From: Cognatilysobacter tabacisoli
GTDB lineage: Bacteria > Pseudomonadota > Gammaproteobacteria > Xanthomonadales > Xanthomonadaceae
Assembly (NCBI RefSeq): GCF_003586305.1
Contig: NZ_KZ987400.1
Location: 592,635 to 656,634, forward strand
Reading direction: 5' to 3'
DNA: 64,000 nt
The position numbers were made by a program, and so were the translations under genes. Position 1 is the stretch's first letter; every line of letters starts with the position of its first letter. Of the stretch, positions 1-7,634 are shown in pieces. Under the pieces are notes generated by a model. That model had not been told where the DNA came from, did no database searches, and saw only the letters and a program-made list of their open reading frames with translations.

Positions 1-2
1 CG

Positions 3-107
3 GGCGAGACAAGGTTTGAGCTGCAAATGGATGCCTTCAGCCCCGAGGTGCTGGTTGAGCTGACGAACGCACTGTGCGACGCAGTGGAAGCCCACGAGAT
101 CGCATAG
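3..107 (+). CDS. C-terminal end of an unidentified protein (partial)
   Basis: An open frame runs in from the left edge and ends at TAG. It encodes 34 residues ending VEAHEIA. The stretch is acidic and looks like an amphipathic helix (ELTNALCDAVEAHE), as in many C-terminal tails. GC content is visibly lower than in the genes that follow. No family can be named from so short a fragment. The next gene is convergent and ends only 25 bp further on. Confidence 0.45.
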   Translation, partial: GETRFELQMDAFSPEVLVELTNALCDAVEAHEIA

Positions 108-132
108 GCACGCGGCACCTCCCAACCGTGCG

Positions 133-1224
133 TCAGCGCTCGGCATCCTCGTCCACCCGCCGCGCCCCCGGCCGGTGCGACACCGAATGTCCGGCGGGCA
201 GGATGCGATGCGAATCGGGGCCGTGGATGGCGACGCAGTTGCGGCCGGTGTCCTTGGCGACGTAGCACATGCGGTCGGCGGCGGCGATGAGCTCGTCGAC
301 CGACAGGGCGCCGGTGTCGAAGTCGACCTGGCCGATGCTGGTGCCGATGCGGAACTGGCCGCCGTCCCACGCGAACGCGAACTCGATCACCGCCTTGCGG
401 ATCTTCTCGGCCACGGTGGTGGCGTGCGCGGACGTGCAGTTCTCCAGCAGCACGGCGAACTCGTCGCCGCCGAGCCGGGCGACGGTGTCGCGCTCGCGCA
501 GCTGCCGACGCAGCAGCACGGCCAGCTGGCGCAGCAGTTCGTCGCCAGCGAGGTGCCCGCCGAGGTCGTTGACCGCCTTGAAGCGGTCCAGGTCGAGGTA
601 CAGCAGCGCGTTGCAGGTGCCGAACTGCGCGGCGTGGCCGATCGCGCGCTCGAGCTGCGACAGGAACGCGCGGCGGTTGTGCAGGCCGGTCAGCGGGTCG
701 TGGTTGGCGTGGTAGGCCAGCTCGCGCGCGAGCCGCGTAGACGCGGTGACGTTGCGGAACGTCACCACCGCGCCGATGCGGCGGTGCCGGCGGTCGTGCA
801 CCGGCGCGACCGCGCCGTCGACGAGGATCGCGTGGCCGTCGCGGCGGCCCAGCGTGACGATGGCCTCGGGGTCGCTGCTGCTGAAGCCGTCAGCCACCAC
901 GTCGATCGCCCGGCCCTGGTGGTCGGTGAAGTTCAGCACCGACGCGAGCGGGCGGCCAAGGCACTCGCCTTCCTTCCAGCCGCTCAGGTGCGACGCCACC
1001 GGGTTGAGGCAGGTCAGCCGCCCGTCGTTGTCGACGATCGCGATGCCGTCGGCGATCGCGCACAGCGCGAGGTGGTTGCGTTCGGCGGTGAGCTCGCTGG
1101 CGCGCAGCCGCGCGCGCACGGCCGACAGCTCGGCCTGCAGGCGCGTGATCTCGTGCTGGGGCTCGGCGTCCGCGGAATCTGCGGGACGCACGCGCCGGCC
1201 GGGGCTCCTCATGGCGAAGAGCAT
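133..1224 (-). CDS. PAS-GGDEF diguanylate cyclase
   Basis: Probably makes cyclic di-GMP from two GTP in response to a PAS-sensed signal. From the ATG at 1224 the protein has 363 residues: a short coiled coil (about 20-50), a PAS domain (about 52-165, with the typical ADGIAIVDNDGRL start) and a GGDEF domain (about 170-340). The active-site GGDEF is intact at about 252-256, and an RERD product-inhibition site lies five residues before it, so the enzyme is probably active and feedback-controlled. Start choice is uncertain: ATGs at 1224 and 1212 lack a clear ribosome site, and a TTG at 1305 would add a short basic, slightly hydrophobic leader. No transmembrane helix is convincing. It is one of three GGDEF proteins in the window. 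Confidence 0.9.
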   Translation of the reverse strand: MLFAMRSPGRRVRPADSADAEPQHEITRLQAELSAVRARLRASELTAERNHLALCAIADGIAIVDNDGRLTCLNPVASHLSGWKEGECLGRPLASVLNFTDHQGRAIDVVADGFSSSDPEAIVTLGRRDGHAILVDGAVAPVHDRRHRRIGAVVTFRNVTASTRLARELAYHANHDPLTGLHNRRAFLSQLERAIGHAAQFGTCNALLYLDLDRFKAVNDLGGHLAGDELLRQLAVLLRRQLRERDTVARLGGDEFAVLLENCTSAHATTVAEKIRKAVIEFAFAWDGGQFRIGTSIGQVDFDTGALSVDELIAAADRMCYVAKDTGRNCVAIHGPDSHRILPAGHSVSHRPGARRVDEDAER

Positions 1225-1321
1225 CGCCGCGGCGACGCCAAGCGCGGGTGAGTGCCGGGCTCGCGCTGCGCGACGCGTCGTCGGAACTGTGCGCTGCGCG
1301 TGCAAGCCGGATGAAGCGGCG

Positions 1322-1669
1322 TCAGGGCGCGAGGGAGCCGGGCGCGTCGACGGCGGCGTCGAGCGCGGCCAGGTCGCGCGCCTCGCGCGGGCGCACGACG
1401 CGGGCGATCTCGACGCCGTCGCGCAGCAGCACCAGGCTCGGCCACAGCTTCACCCGGAACGCGCGGCCGAGCGGGCGGCCGCGGCCGTCCTCGATGCGCC
1501 GGTGCGCGAGCCCGTCGTGCGCGGCGACCCACGCGTCGACCGGCGCGCGCGCGGCCATGCAGTGCCCGCACCAGTCGGTGCCGAAGTCGAGCAGCACGAG
1601 GCCGGGCAGGGCGGCGACGTCGGCCGCGTCGGGCTCGTCAGCGCGGTACGAGGCGTCGCGGCGGGTCAT
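1322..1669 (-). CDS. Thioredoxin-fold protein with WCGHC active site
   Basis: A 115-residue thioredoxin-like protein. The active site is WCGHC in the context GTDWCGHC, and a WPSLVLLRDG segment corresponds to the cis-proline strand region of the fold. CGHC is the dipeptide pair of eukaryotic protein disulfide isomerases, whereas thioredoxins usually have CGPC, so this member may be tuned towards oxidation or isomerisation. No signal peptide is visible, which suggests a cytoplasmic place. The ATG at 1669 (MTRRDAS) was chosen because residues upstream look like shadow translation. It follows the diguanylate cyclase on the same strand, but nothing links the two functionally. Confidence 0.82.
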   Translation of the reverse strand: MTRRDASYRADEPDAADVAALPGLVLLDFGTDWCGHCMAARAPVDAWVAAHDGLAHRRIEDGRGRPLGRAFRVKLWPSLVLLRDGVEIARVVRPREARDLAALDAAVDAPGSLAP

Positions 1670-1881
1670 GGCAATTCCGAAGTCGCAGGCCGGACAGGCA
1701 CGGTGCGCCGCCGCGCGTCCATGGGGCGTCGATTCGGAGCGGGACGCGGGCATGCGCGGTGTCGTCGCCCGCGACGTCCGGTTCGAACGCCGTGAGCGCG
1801 GTGCGCGGCGTGCGCCATGGGAGCGACGTCAGCGACGGCCGCGACGGCTGCATCCGCTGCACGCCGTGCCGTGCGCGTGGA

Positions 1882-2271
1882 TCACCGACCGTCGCGCGCG
1901 AGGCGGTCGCGGTTGCGCACCGCGGTGACCTGGGCCGGGCGCAGCGCGGCGTTGCCGACGCCGAGCCAGAGGCCGGCGCCGTCCATCCACGCGTTCATCC
2001 AGCCCGACGGCGTCCACGACGACGGTCGCGCCGCGAGCTGCATCAGCCGCATCGGCAGCATCGCCAGTTCGGCGCTGGCCGCGACCAGGCCGGCCTGCGC
2101 GGCCTCGAACTTCTCCGTGCCCATGCGCTGCGCCTCGGACTGGTGCCACGGCGACATCGCGGTGGCCGGGTTGGCGAACGCGCGCATGCGCGCGGCGACC
2201 ACGCTGGCCGAGGCGCTGCCGGTGGTGTTCAACAGCGCGGCCGCGGTGCGGGCAGTGCGACGGGACGACAT
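1882..2271 (-). CDS. Small phasin-like helical protein
   Basis: A 129-residue protein whose centre (EKFEAAQAGLVAASAELA, then MLPMRLMQLA) is a long amphipathic helix like those of phasin-family proteins that coat polyhydroxyalkanoate granules. The resemblance is by pattern only. No PHA synthase gene is seen in the window, so the role is unproven. The ATG at 2271 is preceded by GGAG at suitable spacing. No signal peptide is seen, although the C-terminal half is tryptophan- and glycine-rich. Confidence 0.6.
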   Translation of the reverse strand: MSSRRTARTAAALLNTTGSASASVVAARMRAFANPATAMSPWHQSEAQRMGTEKFEAAQAGLVAASAELAMLPMRLMQLAARPSSWTPSGWMNAWMDGAGLWLGVGNAALRPAQVTAVRNRDRLARDGR

Positions 2272-2413
2272 GGGGGAGCTCCGGAACGGGCGGTGGGAGC
2301 GCCACCGTGCGCGCCGGGGACTGAACCGAGTGTGCAGCCGCGGCGCGCGTCGAGGCGCGCGCCGGGCGGTATGTGGTGGTCGGCGGCGCGCATGCGCGCG
2401 CCGGGTGCAGCCG

Positions 2414-3193
2414 CTAGCGCGACGTGCGCTTGCCTGCGGCCTTCTTCGCGGTCTTGCGCGGCGCGCTCTTGCTGGTCGCGGCCTTGCCGGCGGATGCCTT
2501 CCGGGTCGGCGCCTTGCGGGAGGTCTGCTTCGCGGCCGGCGTCTTCGCCGCGGGCTTCTTGGCAGGCGTCTTCTTCGTTGCCGCCTTCTTTGCCGGCGAA
2601 TTCTTCGCCGTCGCCTTCTTCGCCGCGGGCTTGCGCGGCGTCGGCGCGCGGCGCGTGCCCGGGCGGTCGGTGCCCGGCGGCTTGACGCTGCGGCCGGTGG
2701 CGACGTCGACGATGCGGTTCTCGGCCATCACGTCGTCGTTGCCGGTGAAGCGCGCGACCAGGAACGTGGCGGCTTTTCCGAGCCAGCTGCCCGGGCCGTC
2801 CCAGTACTCGATCGTGCGCACCTGCACTTCGATCAGGGTCAGGTTCGGATCGTCCTTGCCCTTCGGGAAGAACGCCTTCATCGCGTCGTTCCAGAACGAA
2901 TCGATCAGCGCCTGGTCGCGGCGCACGCGCGCGTCGCCGGCGGCGGAGATGTAGGTGTTGGCGTCCTTCGACGAGTACGCCACGTTGACCTTGGGGTTGC
3001 GCTTGATCTCGGCGACCTTCGGGCTGTCGGCCTCGGTCATGAACCAGATGCGCTCGCCGTCGAACTCGGCGGTCTGCGTCGACAGCGGCCGGCTGACGAG
3101 GTACCCGCCCTTGCCGACCGTGGCCAGCATGGCGATGTCGATCTTCTTCATCAGCCTGGCGAGCGTTTCGATTTCCTGGTTGCGCGTGGCCAT
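2414..3193 (-). CDS. Pyridoxamine-5'-phosphate-oxidase-like stress protein with histone-H1-like tail
   Basis: Residues 1 to about 165 form a split-barrel flavin-binding domain of the general stress protein 26 type (LMKKIDIAMLATVGKGGYLV, IWFMTEADSPKV, VNVAYSSKDANTYIS), probably binding FMN or FAD. The last 85 or so residues are a low-complexity Lys/Ala/Pro repeat (AAKKATAK, PAKKAATKK, ARKT-like units) resembling histone H1 or AlgR3-type tails and strongly basic, so binding to DNA or another polyanion is plausible. ATG at 3193 follows GGAG at normal spacing; the longer upstream frame is the shadow of the next gene. The protein has 259 residues against about 160 for tail-less relatives. Confidence 0.88.
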   Translation of the reverse strand: MATRNQEIETLARLMKKIDIAMLATVGKGGYLVSRPLSTQTAEFDGERIWFMTEADSPKVAEIKRNPKVNVAYSSKDANTYISAAGDARVRRDQALIDSFWNDAMKAFFPKGKDDPNLTLIEVQVRTIEYWDGPGSWLGKAATFLVARFTGNDDVMAENRIVDVATGRSVKPPGTDRPGTRRAPTPRKPAAKKATAKNSPAKKAATKKTPAKKPAAKTPAAKQTSRKAPTRKASAGKAATSKSAPRKTAKKAAGKRTSR

Positions 3194-3291
3194 TGACGGT
3201 CTCCGGTGGGCGAGCGAACCGGGCCAGTGTCCACGCTGCGCGTCCTTGTCGCGTGATCGCGACGCGCGCGCGCGACGCGAGCAAAAGGCAC

Positions 3292-3318
3292 AAAAAAAGG
3301 GCCCCGCGAACGGGGCCC
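3292..3318 (-). terminator. Intrinsic terminator of the glycine-zipper gene
   Basis: Perfect 8-bp GC stem (GGGCCCCG / CGGGGCCC) with a CGAA loop. Read on the minus strand it is followed by seven T residues. It sits 30 bp after the stop of the gene at 3348-3848 and is in the correct orientation for it. Confidence 0.9.
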
Positions 3319-3347
3319 TTCGATGCGTTGCGGTGTCGCGCTTGCGA

Positions 3348-3848
3348 TCAGCGGCCGTCGCGGTCGGCATCGCCCGGAACGGCGCGCTCGACGCGGTGCC
3401 AGGCGGCGCGCGTGGCGTCCTTGGCGTCTTCCCACGCCAGGCGCGAGGTGCCCTTGGTGCGCTCGTAGTCGCTGCGCAGGTCGGACTCGACCTCGTCGAA
3501 GTTGCGGTCGGCGTACTTCGAACGGTTCTCGTAGCCGGTGCGGTAGGCCGGCGCGTAGTCGTCGTAGCTGTAGTTCGGCTTGACGTACGCTTCCTTCGAG
3601 TACTGCTCCTGCCAGTAGGCATTCTCGGCGGTCGGGTTGACCGCTTCGCCGGCGGCCTTGCCGCCGAGCCCGCCGACGACCGCGCCGACGGCGCCGCCGA
3701 CCACCGTGCCGACCGGACCGGCGACCGAACCGACCGCTGCACCGGCGACCGCGCCGGCCGTCGCGCCCAGGCCGGTACCGACCGGATGCGCGCCCGGCGT
3801 GCCGGTGATCGGATCGCGGTTCATGTCATTGGATTCTTTGTTGCCCAT
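3348..3848 (-). CDS. Glycine-zipper protein of unknown function
   Basis: A 166-residue protein. Residues about 23-68 form a glycine zipper (repeats of GATAGAVAGAAVGSVAG type) expected to insert into or across a membrane as packed helices. The C-terminal 95 residues are hydrophilic and rich in Tyr, Asp and Arg (YSYDDYAPAYRTGYENR). There is no classical signal peptide. Proteins of this layout are often stress-induced envelope proteins. An intrinsic terminator follows, and a 352-bp region with a palindrome precedes it, so it is probably its own transcription unit. Confidence 0.75.
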   Translation of the reverse strand: MGNKESNDMNRDPITGTPGAHPVGTGLGATAGAVAGAAVGSVAGPVGTVVGGAVGAVVGGLGGKAAGEAVNPTAENAYWQEQYSKEAYVKPNYSYDDYAPAYRTGYENRSKYADRNFDEVESDLRSDYERTKGTSRLAWEDAKDATRAAWHRVERAVPGDADRDGR

Positions 3849-4200
3849 GGTGGTGTCCTCGGGGGAGCGGCGCGTGTGCGCCGGGAACGATCAATCTGCG
3901 CGCGTGCCGGTCGTCGCCGCGTGTATGCCTACGCGGTTGCCGCGTTCAGCGTCGACGCATCGGCGCGCGAAGCGTGAACGGTTCACGGTGCGTCGCGCGG
4001 CGATCGGCAGGTCGCGTGCGGGTCGATCGACCACGCCTCGGCATCGTGACGCGCATGCGCGGCGCGGAGTGCGCGACGCGTGATGCGTGGTCGCTCGCAC
4101 GAACCGCGTCGAGCCAACAGTCGCGCCAACAGGTGCGATCCCTGCGCACCGCTCGCGCGCGACGGCGTGCGCGCTGCGCGGCGCCGACTGCCCGTGCCGA
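3849..4200. other. 352-bp gene-free region, probable promoter of the glycine-zipper gene
   Basis: No convincing gene on either strand. It holds the 15-bp palindrome CGTGAACGGTTCACG (3973-3987) and the 13-mer GCGTTCAGCGTCG (3942-3954), which recurs at 24968-24980 in another gene-free region. Both lie upstream of the minus-strand gene starting at 3848 and may be regulator sites. Confidence 0.5.
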
Positions 4201-4728
4201 CTACTTGCCTTTGCGCTTGCGCGCCTTCTGCGCCTTCGCGCGCTGGGCGGCGGCCTTCTCCGCGGCCTGCTGCGCGCGCACGCGGGTGATCTCGGCCGGC
4301 AGCTCGCGCTGGAACAGTGCCAGCAGCTGCGCGACCGCGTCGTGGTCGATCGGCTTGCCGGCCGGCGTGGTCGCGGTGACGCGCGTCGTCAGGCGCCCGG
4401 GCGAGTCGGCCGCCGGCACCGCCTTGGTCAGCACCATGAACTGCGCGCCGCCGTAGCGCAGCGCGTACAGGTCGAGCATCTGCGCGCGGCCCTCGTAGTG
4501 CACGCCGGGCGTGCGCACCGCGATCTGGCCGATCGCGTTCCACGTGTCGAGCTTGTCGGCCTCGATCGCGAACTCGCCGCGCGTCACCGTCGGCGGCGCG
4601 GGGGCCTCGGCGACCGCGGGCGCCGGCTCGGCCGGTTCCGGCGCGGTGCGGCAGCCGGCCACGACGAAGGCGAACAGCAGCAGCGGCAGCAGCAGGCGCG
4701 ACGGCGGGGCGGGGCGGTGGCTGGGCAT
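4201..4728 (-). CDS. Lipoprotein of unknown function with basic C-terminus
   Basis: A 175-residue protein with a lipoprotein signal (LLPLLLFAFVVAGC, Cys at about 26), then an Ala/Pro/Glu linker and a compact domain (about 50-140) with the pattern YEGRAQMLDLYALRYGG. The end is a Lys/Arg/Ala-rich tail (AKAQKARKRKGK). It should be anchored in the outer or inner membrane facing the periplasm. I do not recognise the domain. The ATG at 4728 gives a proper signal peptide; longer upstream frames are not supported. Confidence 0.75.
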   Translation of the reverse strand: MPSHRPAPPSRLLLPLLLFAFVVAGCRTAPEPAEPAPAVAEAPAPPTVTRGEFAIEADKLDTWNAIGQIAVRTPGVHYEGRAQMLDLYALRYGGAQFMVLTKAVPAADSPGRLTTRVTATTPAGKPIDHDAVAQLLALFQRELPAEITRVRAQQAAEKAAAQRAKAQKARKRKGK

Positions 4729-4873
4729 CGGGTGTCTCCGTTCGTTGCGCCGTTGTGCCACCGCGGCGGTGAACGCAGGCCCAAACGCGCGCGTCGCCGC
4801 GCTTCGACGCGCGCGTGCGCTGAAGCGCCGTAGCATCGTGGCGTCGCCGTGCGATCCCCCTGTGGAGCCCGCC

Positions 4874-5260
4874 ATGTCCGTCCGAATTGTCCGCCTCGGC
4901 ACGCCGCGCCTGCCCGGCGAGGGCCTGCGGCTGGGCACCGTGCGCAGGCCGCCGCGCGGCGTGCCGAAGGCGCGTTTCGCCCGCGACGACTGGTTCGACC
5001 TGTGGTTCCCGAACCTGGCGCCGTCGGCCGAGGCGATGACGCTCGGGCGCGCCGCGTCGACGCCGGCGCAGTGGAACGCGTTCGCGCGTCGCTACCGGCG
5101 CGAGATGGCCGAGCCGGCCGCCGCGCACGACATCCGGCTGCTGGCCGCGCTGTCGCACACCGCGGACTTCTCGGTCGGCTGCTACTGCGACGACGAGGCG
5201 CGCTGCCACCGCTCGCTGCTGCGGCAGCTGCTGGCCGATGCCGGCGCGCGGCTGGCGTGA
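4874..5260 (+). CDS. DUF488 family protein
   Basis: A 128-residue protein matching the DUF488 pattern: an N-terminal IVRLGTPR strand, FDLWFPNLAPS, a helix of the type WNAFARRYRREMA, and the C-terminal CYCDDEARCHRSLL motif with two closely spaced cysteines and a histidine. The biochemical role of the family is not established. It is divergent from the lipoprotein gene at 4728. The ATG at 4874 follows GGAG (in TGTGGAGCCCGCC). Confidence 0.85.
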   Translation: MSVRIVRLGTPRLPGEGLRLGTVRRPPRGVPKARFARDDWFDLWFPNLAPSAEAMTLGRAASTPAQWNAFARRYRREMAEPAAAHDIRLLAALSHTADFSVGCYCDDEARCHRSLLRQLLADAGARLA

Positions 5261-5405
5261 GCCGCGTTCGCGCGCGGGCACGACGCCCGCGCTGCGACGC
5301 GGCGCGCGTAAGCTCGGCCGCCCAACGTCCACTCGCATGCCGCAGCGCCGATGACGCACGCCAATCTCGCATCGCCGACGGCGCACCGCGCATGACGCAC
5401 CGCCC

Positions 5406-5828
5406 ATGATCTATGTCGGCCTGTTCGCCACCGCGCTGCTCGCGGCCACGCTGATGCCCGCGCAGTCCGAGGCGCTGCTGGTCGCGCTGCTGCTGGCCGA
5501 CCACCCGGCGTGGCTGCTGGTGCCGGTCGCGACCGCCGGCAACGTGCTCGGCTCGACCGTCAACTGGTGGCTCGGCCGCGGGATCGAACGCTTCCGCGCC
5601 CGGCGCTGGTTCCCGGTCGGGCCGGCCGCGCTGGCGCGCGCGCAGCGCTGGTACGCGCGCGTCGGCAAGTGGTCGCTGCTGCTGAGCTGGGTGCCGGTGG
5701 TCGGCGACCCGCTGACGCTGGTGGCCGGCGTCATGCGCGAGCCGCTGGCGCCGTTCCTGCTGCTGGTGACGCTGGCCAAGCTCGGCCGCTACGTCGCGCT
5801 GGCGCTGGTCGCGCTGCAGTTCGCCTGA
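5406..5828 (+). CDS. YqaA-type DedA-related membrane protein
   Basis: A 140-residue integral membrane protein with about four hydrophobic segments. Its pattern (MPAQSEALLVALL, NVLGSTVNWWLGRG, WVPVVGDPLTLVAG) is that of the YqaA branch of the SNARE-associated/DedA superfamily, whose better-studied relatives take part in lipid carrier recycling. The precise substrate here is unknown. The ATG at 5406 matches the usual family start. A hairpin with a T-rich tail lies about 65 bp past the stop. Confidence 0.88.
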   Translation: MIYVGLFATALLAATLMPAQSEALLVALLLADHPAWLLVPVATAGNVLGSTVNWWLGRGIERFRARRWFPVGPAALARAQRWYARVGKWSLLLSWVPVVGDPLTLVAGVMREPLAPFLLLVTLAKLGRYVALALVALQFA

Positions 5829-5893
5829 GCGCTGCGCGCCGGTTTGACCTTTCCGCGGCGCGGGGCCAGCATGCCGCCATCATCGACCGCCCC

Positions 5894-5925
5894 AGGGCAA
5901 CGCGCACCGGCGCCTTGCCCTTTCT
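5894..5925 (+). terminator. Hairpin with T-rich tail between yqaA and rnk
   Basis: Stem AGGGCAA / TTGCCCT with inner GCGC/GCGC pairing, followed by TTTCTGCTTT. It may terminate yqaA transcription, or act in the rnk leader since it sits only about 17 bp before the rnk ATG. Confidence 0.5.
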
Positions 5926-5941
5926 GCTTTCTGGAGACCGC

Positions 5942-6367
5942 ATGTCCACTCCGTCGCCGCTCGATCCACCGCCGATCATCGTGTCCACGCACGACGCCCG
6001 TCGCCTGGAGGCGCTGCTGGCCGCGCCCGGCGCGGCCGACGCCGACGTCGTGGAGGCGCTCGAGGCCGAGCTGGCACGCGCCGAACTGCGCGAGCCGGAC
6101 GCGATCGGGCCGGACGTGGTGACGATGAACTCGCAGCTGCGCTGCATCGACGAGACCAGCGGGGCGATGCACGAGCTGCGGCTGGTGTACCCGCGCGACG
6201 CCGGCGCCGCGCCGGGCAACGTGTCGGTGCTGGCGCCGGTCGGCGCCGCGCTGCTCGGACTGTCGGTGGGCCAGTCGATCGACTGGCCGCTGCCGGGCGG
6301 GCGCACCACGCGCCTGCGCGTCGACCGCGTGCTCGACCAGCCCGAGGCGCACGGCCGCGCCGACTGA
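5942..6367 (+). CDS. rnk: Rnk-like nucleoside diphosphate kinase regulator (GreA/B C-domain)
   Basis: A 141-residue protein of the Rnk family: an N-terminal short coiled coil (about 15-50) and a C-terminal FKBP-like domain shared with transcript-cleavage factors GreA/GreB (LRLVYPRDAG, VSVLAPVGAALLGLSVGQSIDWPLPGG). Rnk binds RNA polymerase and affects nucleoside diphosphate kinase levels in other gammaproteobacteria. The protein matches the family length. The ATG at 5942 is preceded by GGAGACC. Confidence 0.92.
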   Translation: MSTPSPLDPPPIIVSTHDARRLEALLAAPGAADADVVEALEAELARAELREPDAIGPDVVTMNSQLRCIDETSGAMHELRLVYPRDAGAAPGNVSVLAPVGAALLGLSVGQSIDWPLPGGRTTRLRVDRVLDQPEAHGRAD

Positions 6368-6381
6368 GCGCGCGTCGTCGG

Positions 6382-7014
6382 CTACTCGGCGAGCGCGGCG
6401 CGCAGCTCCGGTGCCAGCACGATCGTCGCGGTGAACGCGTCGGCGTTGGCGTTGATCGCTTCGCACAGCGCGACGTCGTCGAGCCCGCCGGCCTGCGCGG
6501 CGAGGTCGCGCATGTTGTCGGCCATCAGGCGCTCCATCGCCGTCCGGCCGGTCGCCAGCACCAGCGCCTCGTCGACGCCGTGCGGGCGCCCCAGCGCGAC
6601 CGCGCGGCGGTGGTCGTCGCCGTACGCGCGCGCGAACGCGGCGGCGAACGGGGCCAGGTCGACGCCGTGTCGGGCGCAGTAGTCGACCCGCACCACCGAA
6701 TTGACCAGGTAGAACCCCTGCACGCTGGCGGACAGCTTGATCGCGCGCTGGCGCGGGTCGGTGCTGGCGCCGAGCGACTCGATCGCCGCTTCGTCGGCGG
6801 CCCGCTTGAGCGCGTCGGACATCGGCTCGTCCGGCCGGCGGATCCGCGCCGCGCGGTCGGTGAGCTGGCGGGCCTTCGCTTCGGCCAAGCCCTGCCCGAG
6901 CGCGATCTGTTCGGGCGTCGACGCGCGCGGTGCGTCGTCGGCGTGCGCCGTCATAGCGGGCACCGCAAAGGCGAGCGCGACGAGCGCGGCAAGCGTGGCA
7001 TTCGTGCGTGGCAT
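6382..7014 (-). CDS. Secreted protein of unknown function
   Basis: A 210-residue protein with an N-terminal signal peptide (LAALVALAFAVPAMTAHA, cleavage near residue 25). The mature part is mostly alpha-helical with two cysteines (VDYCARHGVDL, DDVALCEAIN), which could form a periplasmic disulfide. I do not recognise the family. It is convergent with rnk, 14 bp apart, with no obvious terminator. Confidence 0.72.
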   Translation of the reverse strand: MPRTNATLAALVALAFAVPAMTAHADDAPRASTPEQIALGQGLAEAKARQLTDRAARIRRPDEPMSDALKRAADEAAIESLGASTDPRQRAIKLSASVQGFYLVNSVVRVDYCARHGVDLAPFAAAFARAYGDDHRRAVALGRPHGVDEALVLATGRTAMERLMADNMRDLAAQAGGLDDVALCEAINANADAFTATIVLAPELRAALAE

Positions 7015-7157
7015 GCGTCCTCCCCGACGCGTTGAGAGCCCGCAGTCTAGCTACCGGCGGCGCGCCGCGGGGTCGGGTGCCGGGTTGAGCGCCGCGCGCG
7101 GCGGCGGGTACCGTGTCGCCCGGGCCAACGTCGGCCCGCCAGGGGAAGGGGAAACAC

Positions 7158-7451
7158 ATGCACGCAATCCGGATCACGGCCGCGCTCACGGTGCTGTTGG
7201 CATCGGCCTGCTCGGGCGGCACCGCCGGCTCGGACTCGCGCGACGTCACCGCGCAGGAGTGCCGCAGCTACTACGAATACACCTACCGGCTCGACGGGAT
7301 GGACGCGAAGGCCGTGCTCGGCGAGGAGCAGCTGGCGAAGGATTCGGCGACCTGCGCCGACACCGGCATGGTCACGCGCCGGCACTACGACTGCGCGATG
7401 GCGGCCAAGTCGGTCGCGGCGCTGCAGGCCTGCGGCGCGCCGAACACCTGA
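7158..7451 (+). CDS. Small lipoprotein of unknown function
   Basis: A 97-residue protein with a lipobox (LLASAC, Cys about 18). The mature part is a small Cys-containing domain (AQECRSYYEYTYRL, SATCADTG, YDCAMAA, LQACGAP): four cysteines that could form two disulfides. The ATG at 7158 follows a strong purine-rich ribosome site (AGGGGAAGGGGAAAC). It is divergent from the gene starting at 7014. Confidence 0.75.
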   Translation: MHAIRITAALTVLLASACSGGTAGSDSRDVTAQECRSYYEYTYRLDGMDAKAVLGEEQLAKDSATCADTGMVTRRHYDCAMAAKSVAALQACGAPNT

Positions 7452-7634
7452 TCGAAGACCGGCCGGTCGCCGCGACGCGGCCGACACCGCGGGCCGGCGC
7501 CGCGCCGGCCTGCCGGTGGTCGCGGGCGACGCGCCCAGGCCGGTCCCGGAGCCACGCCGCGTGCACCGGGTGGCTTGAGAATGCCGCGGCACTCGGGAAC
7601 ACTGCGCGCTCCTCAAGGATGGAGTGACCGCAGG

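Noticed and set aside
7452-7634. GC-rich hairpins after the small lipoprotein gene
   Set aside because: Several GCCGGC-type stems can be drawn, but none is followed by a T run, and such stems are expected by chance at this composition.
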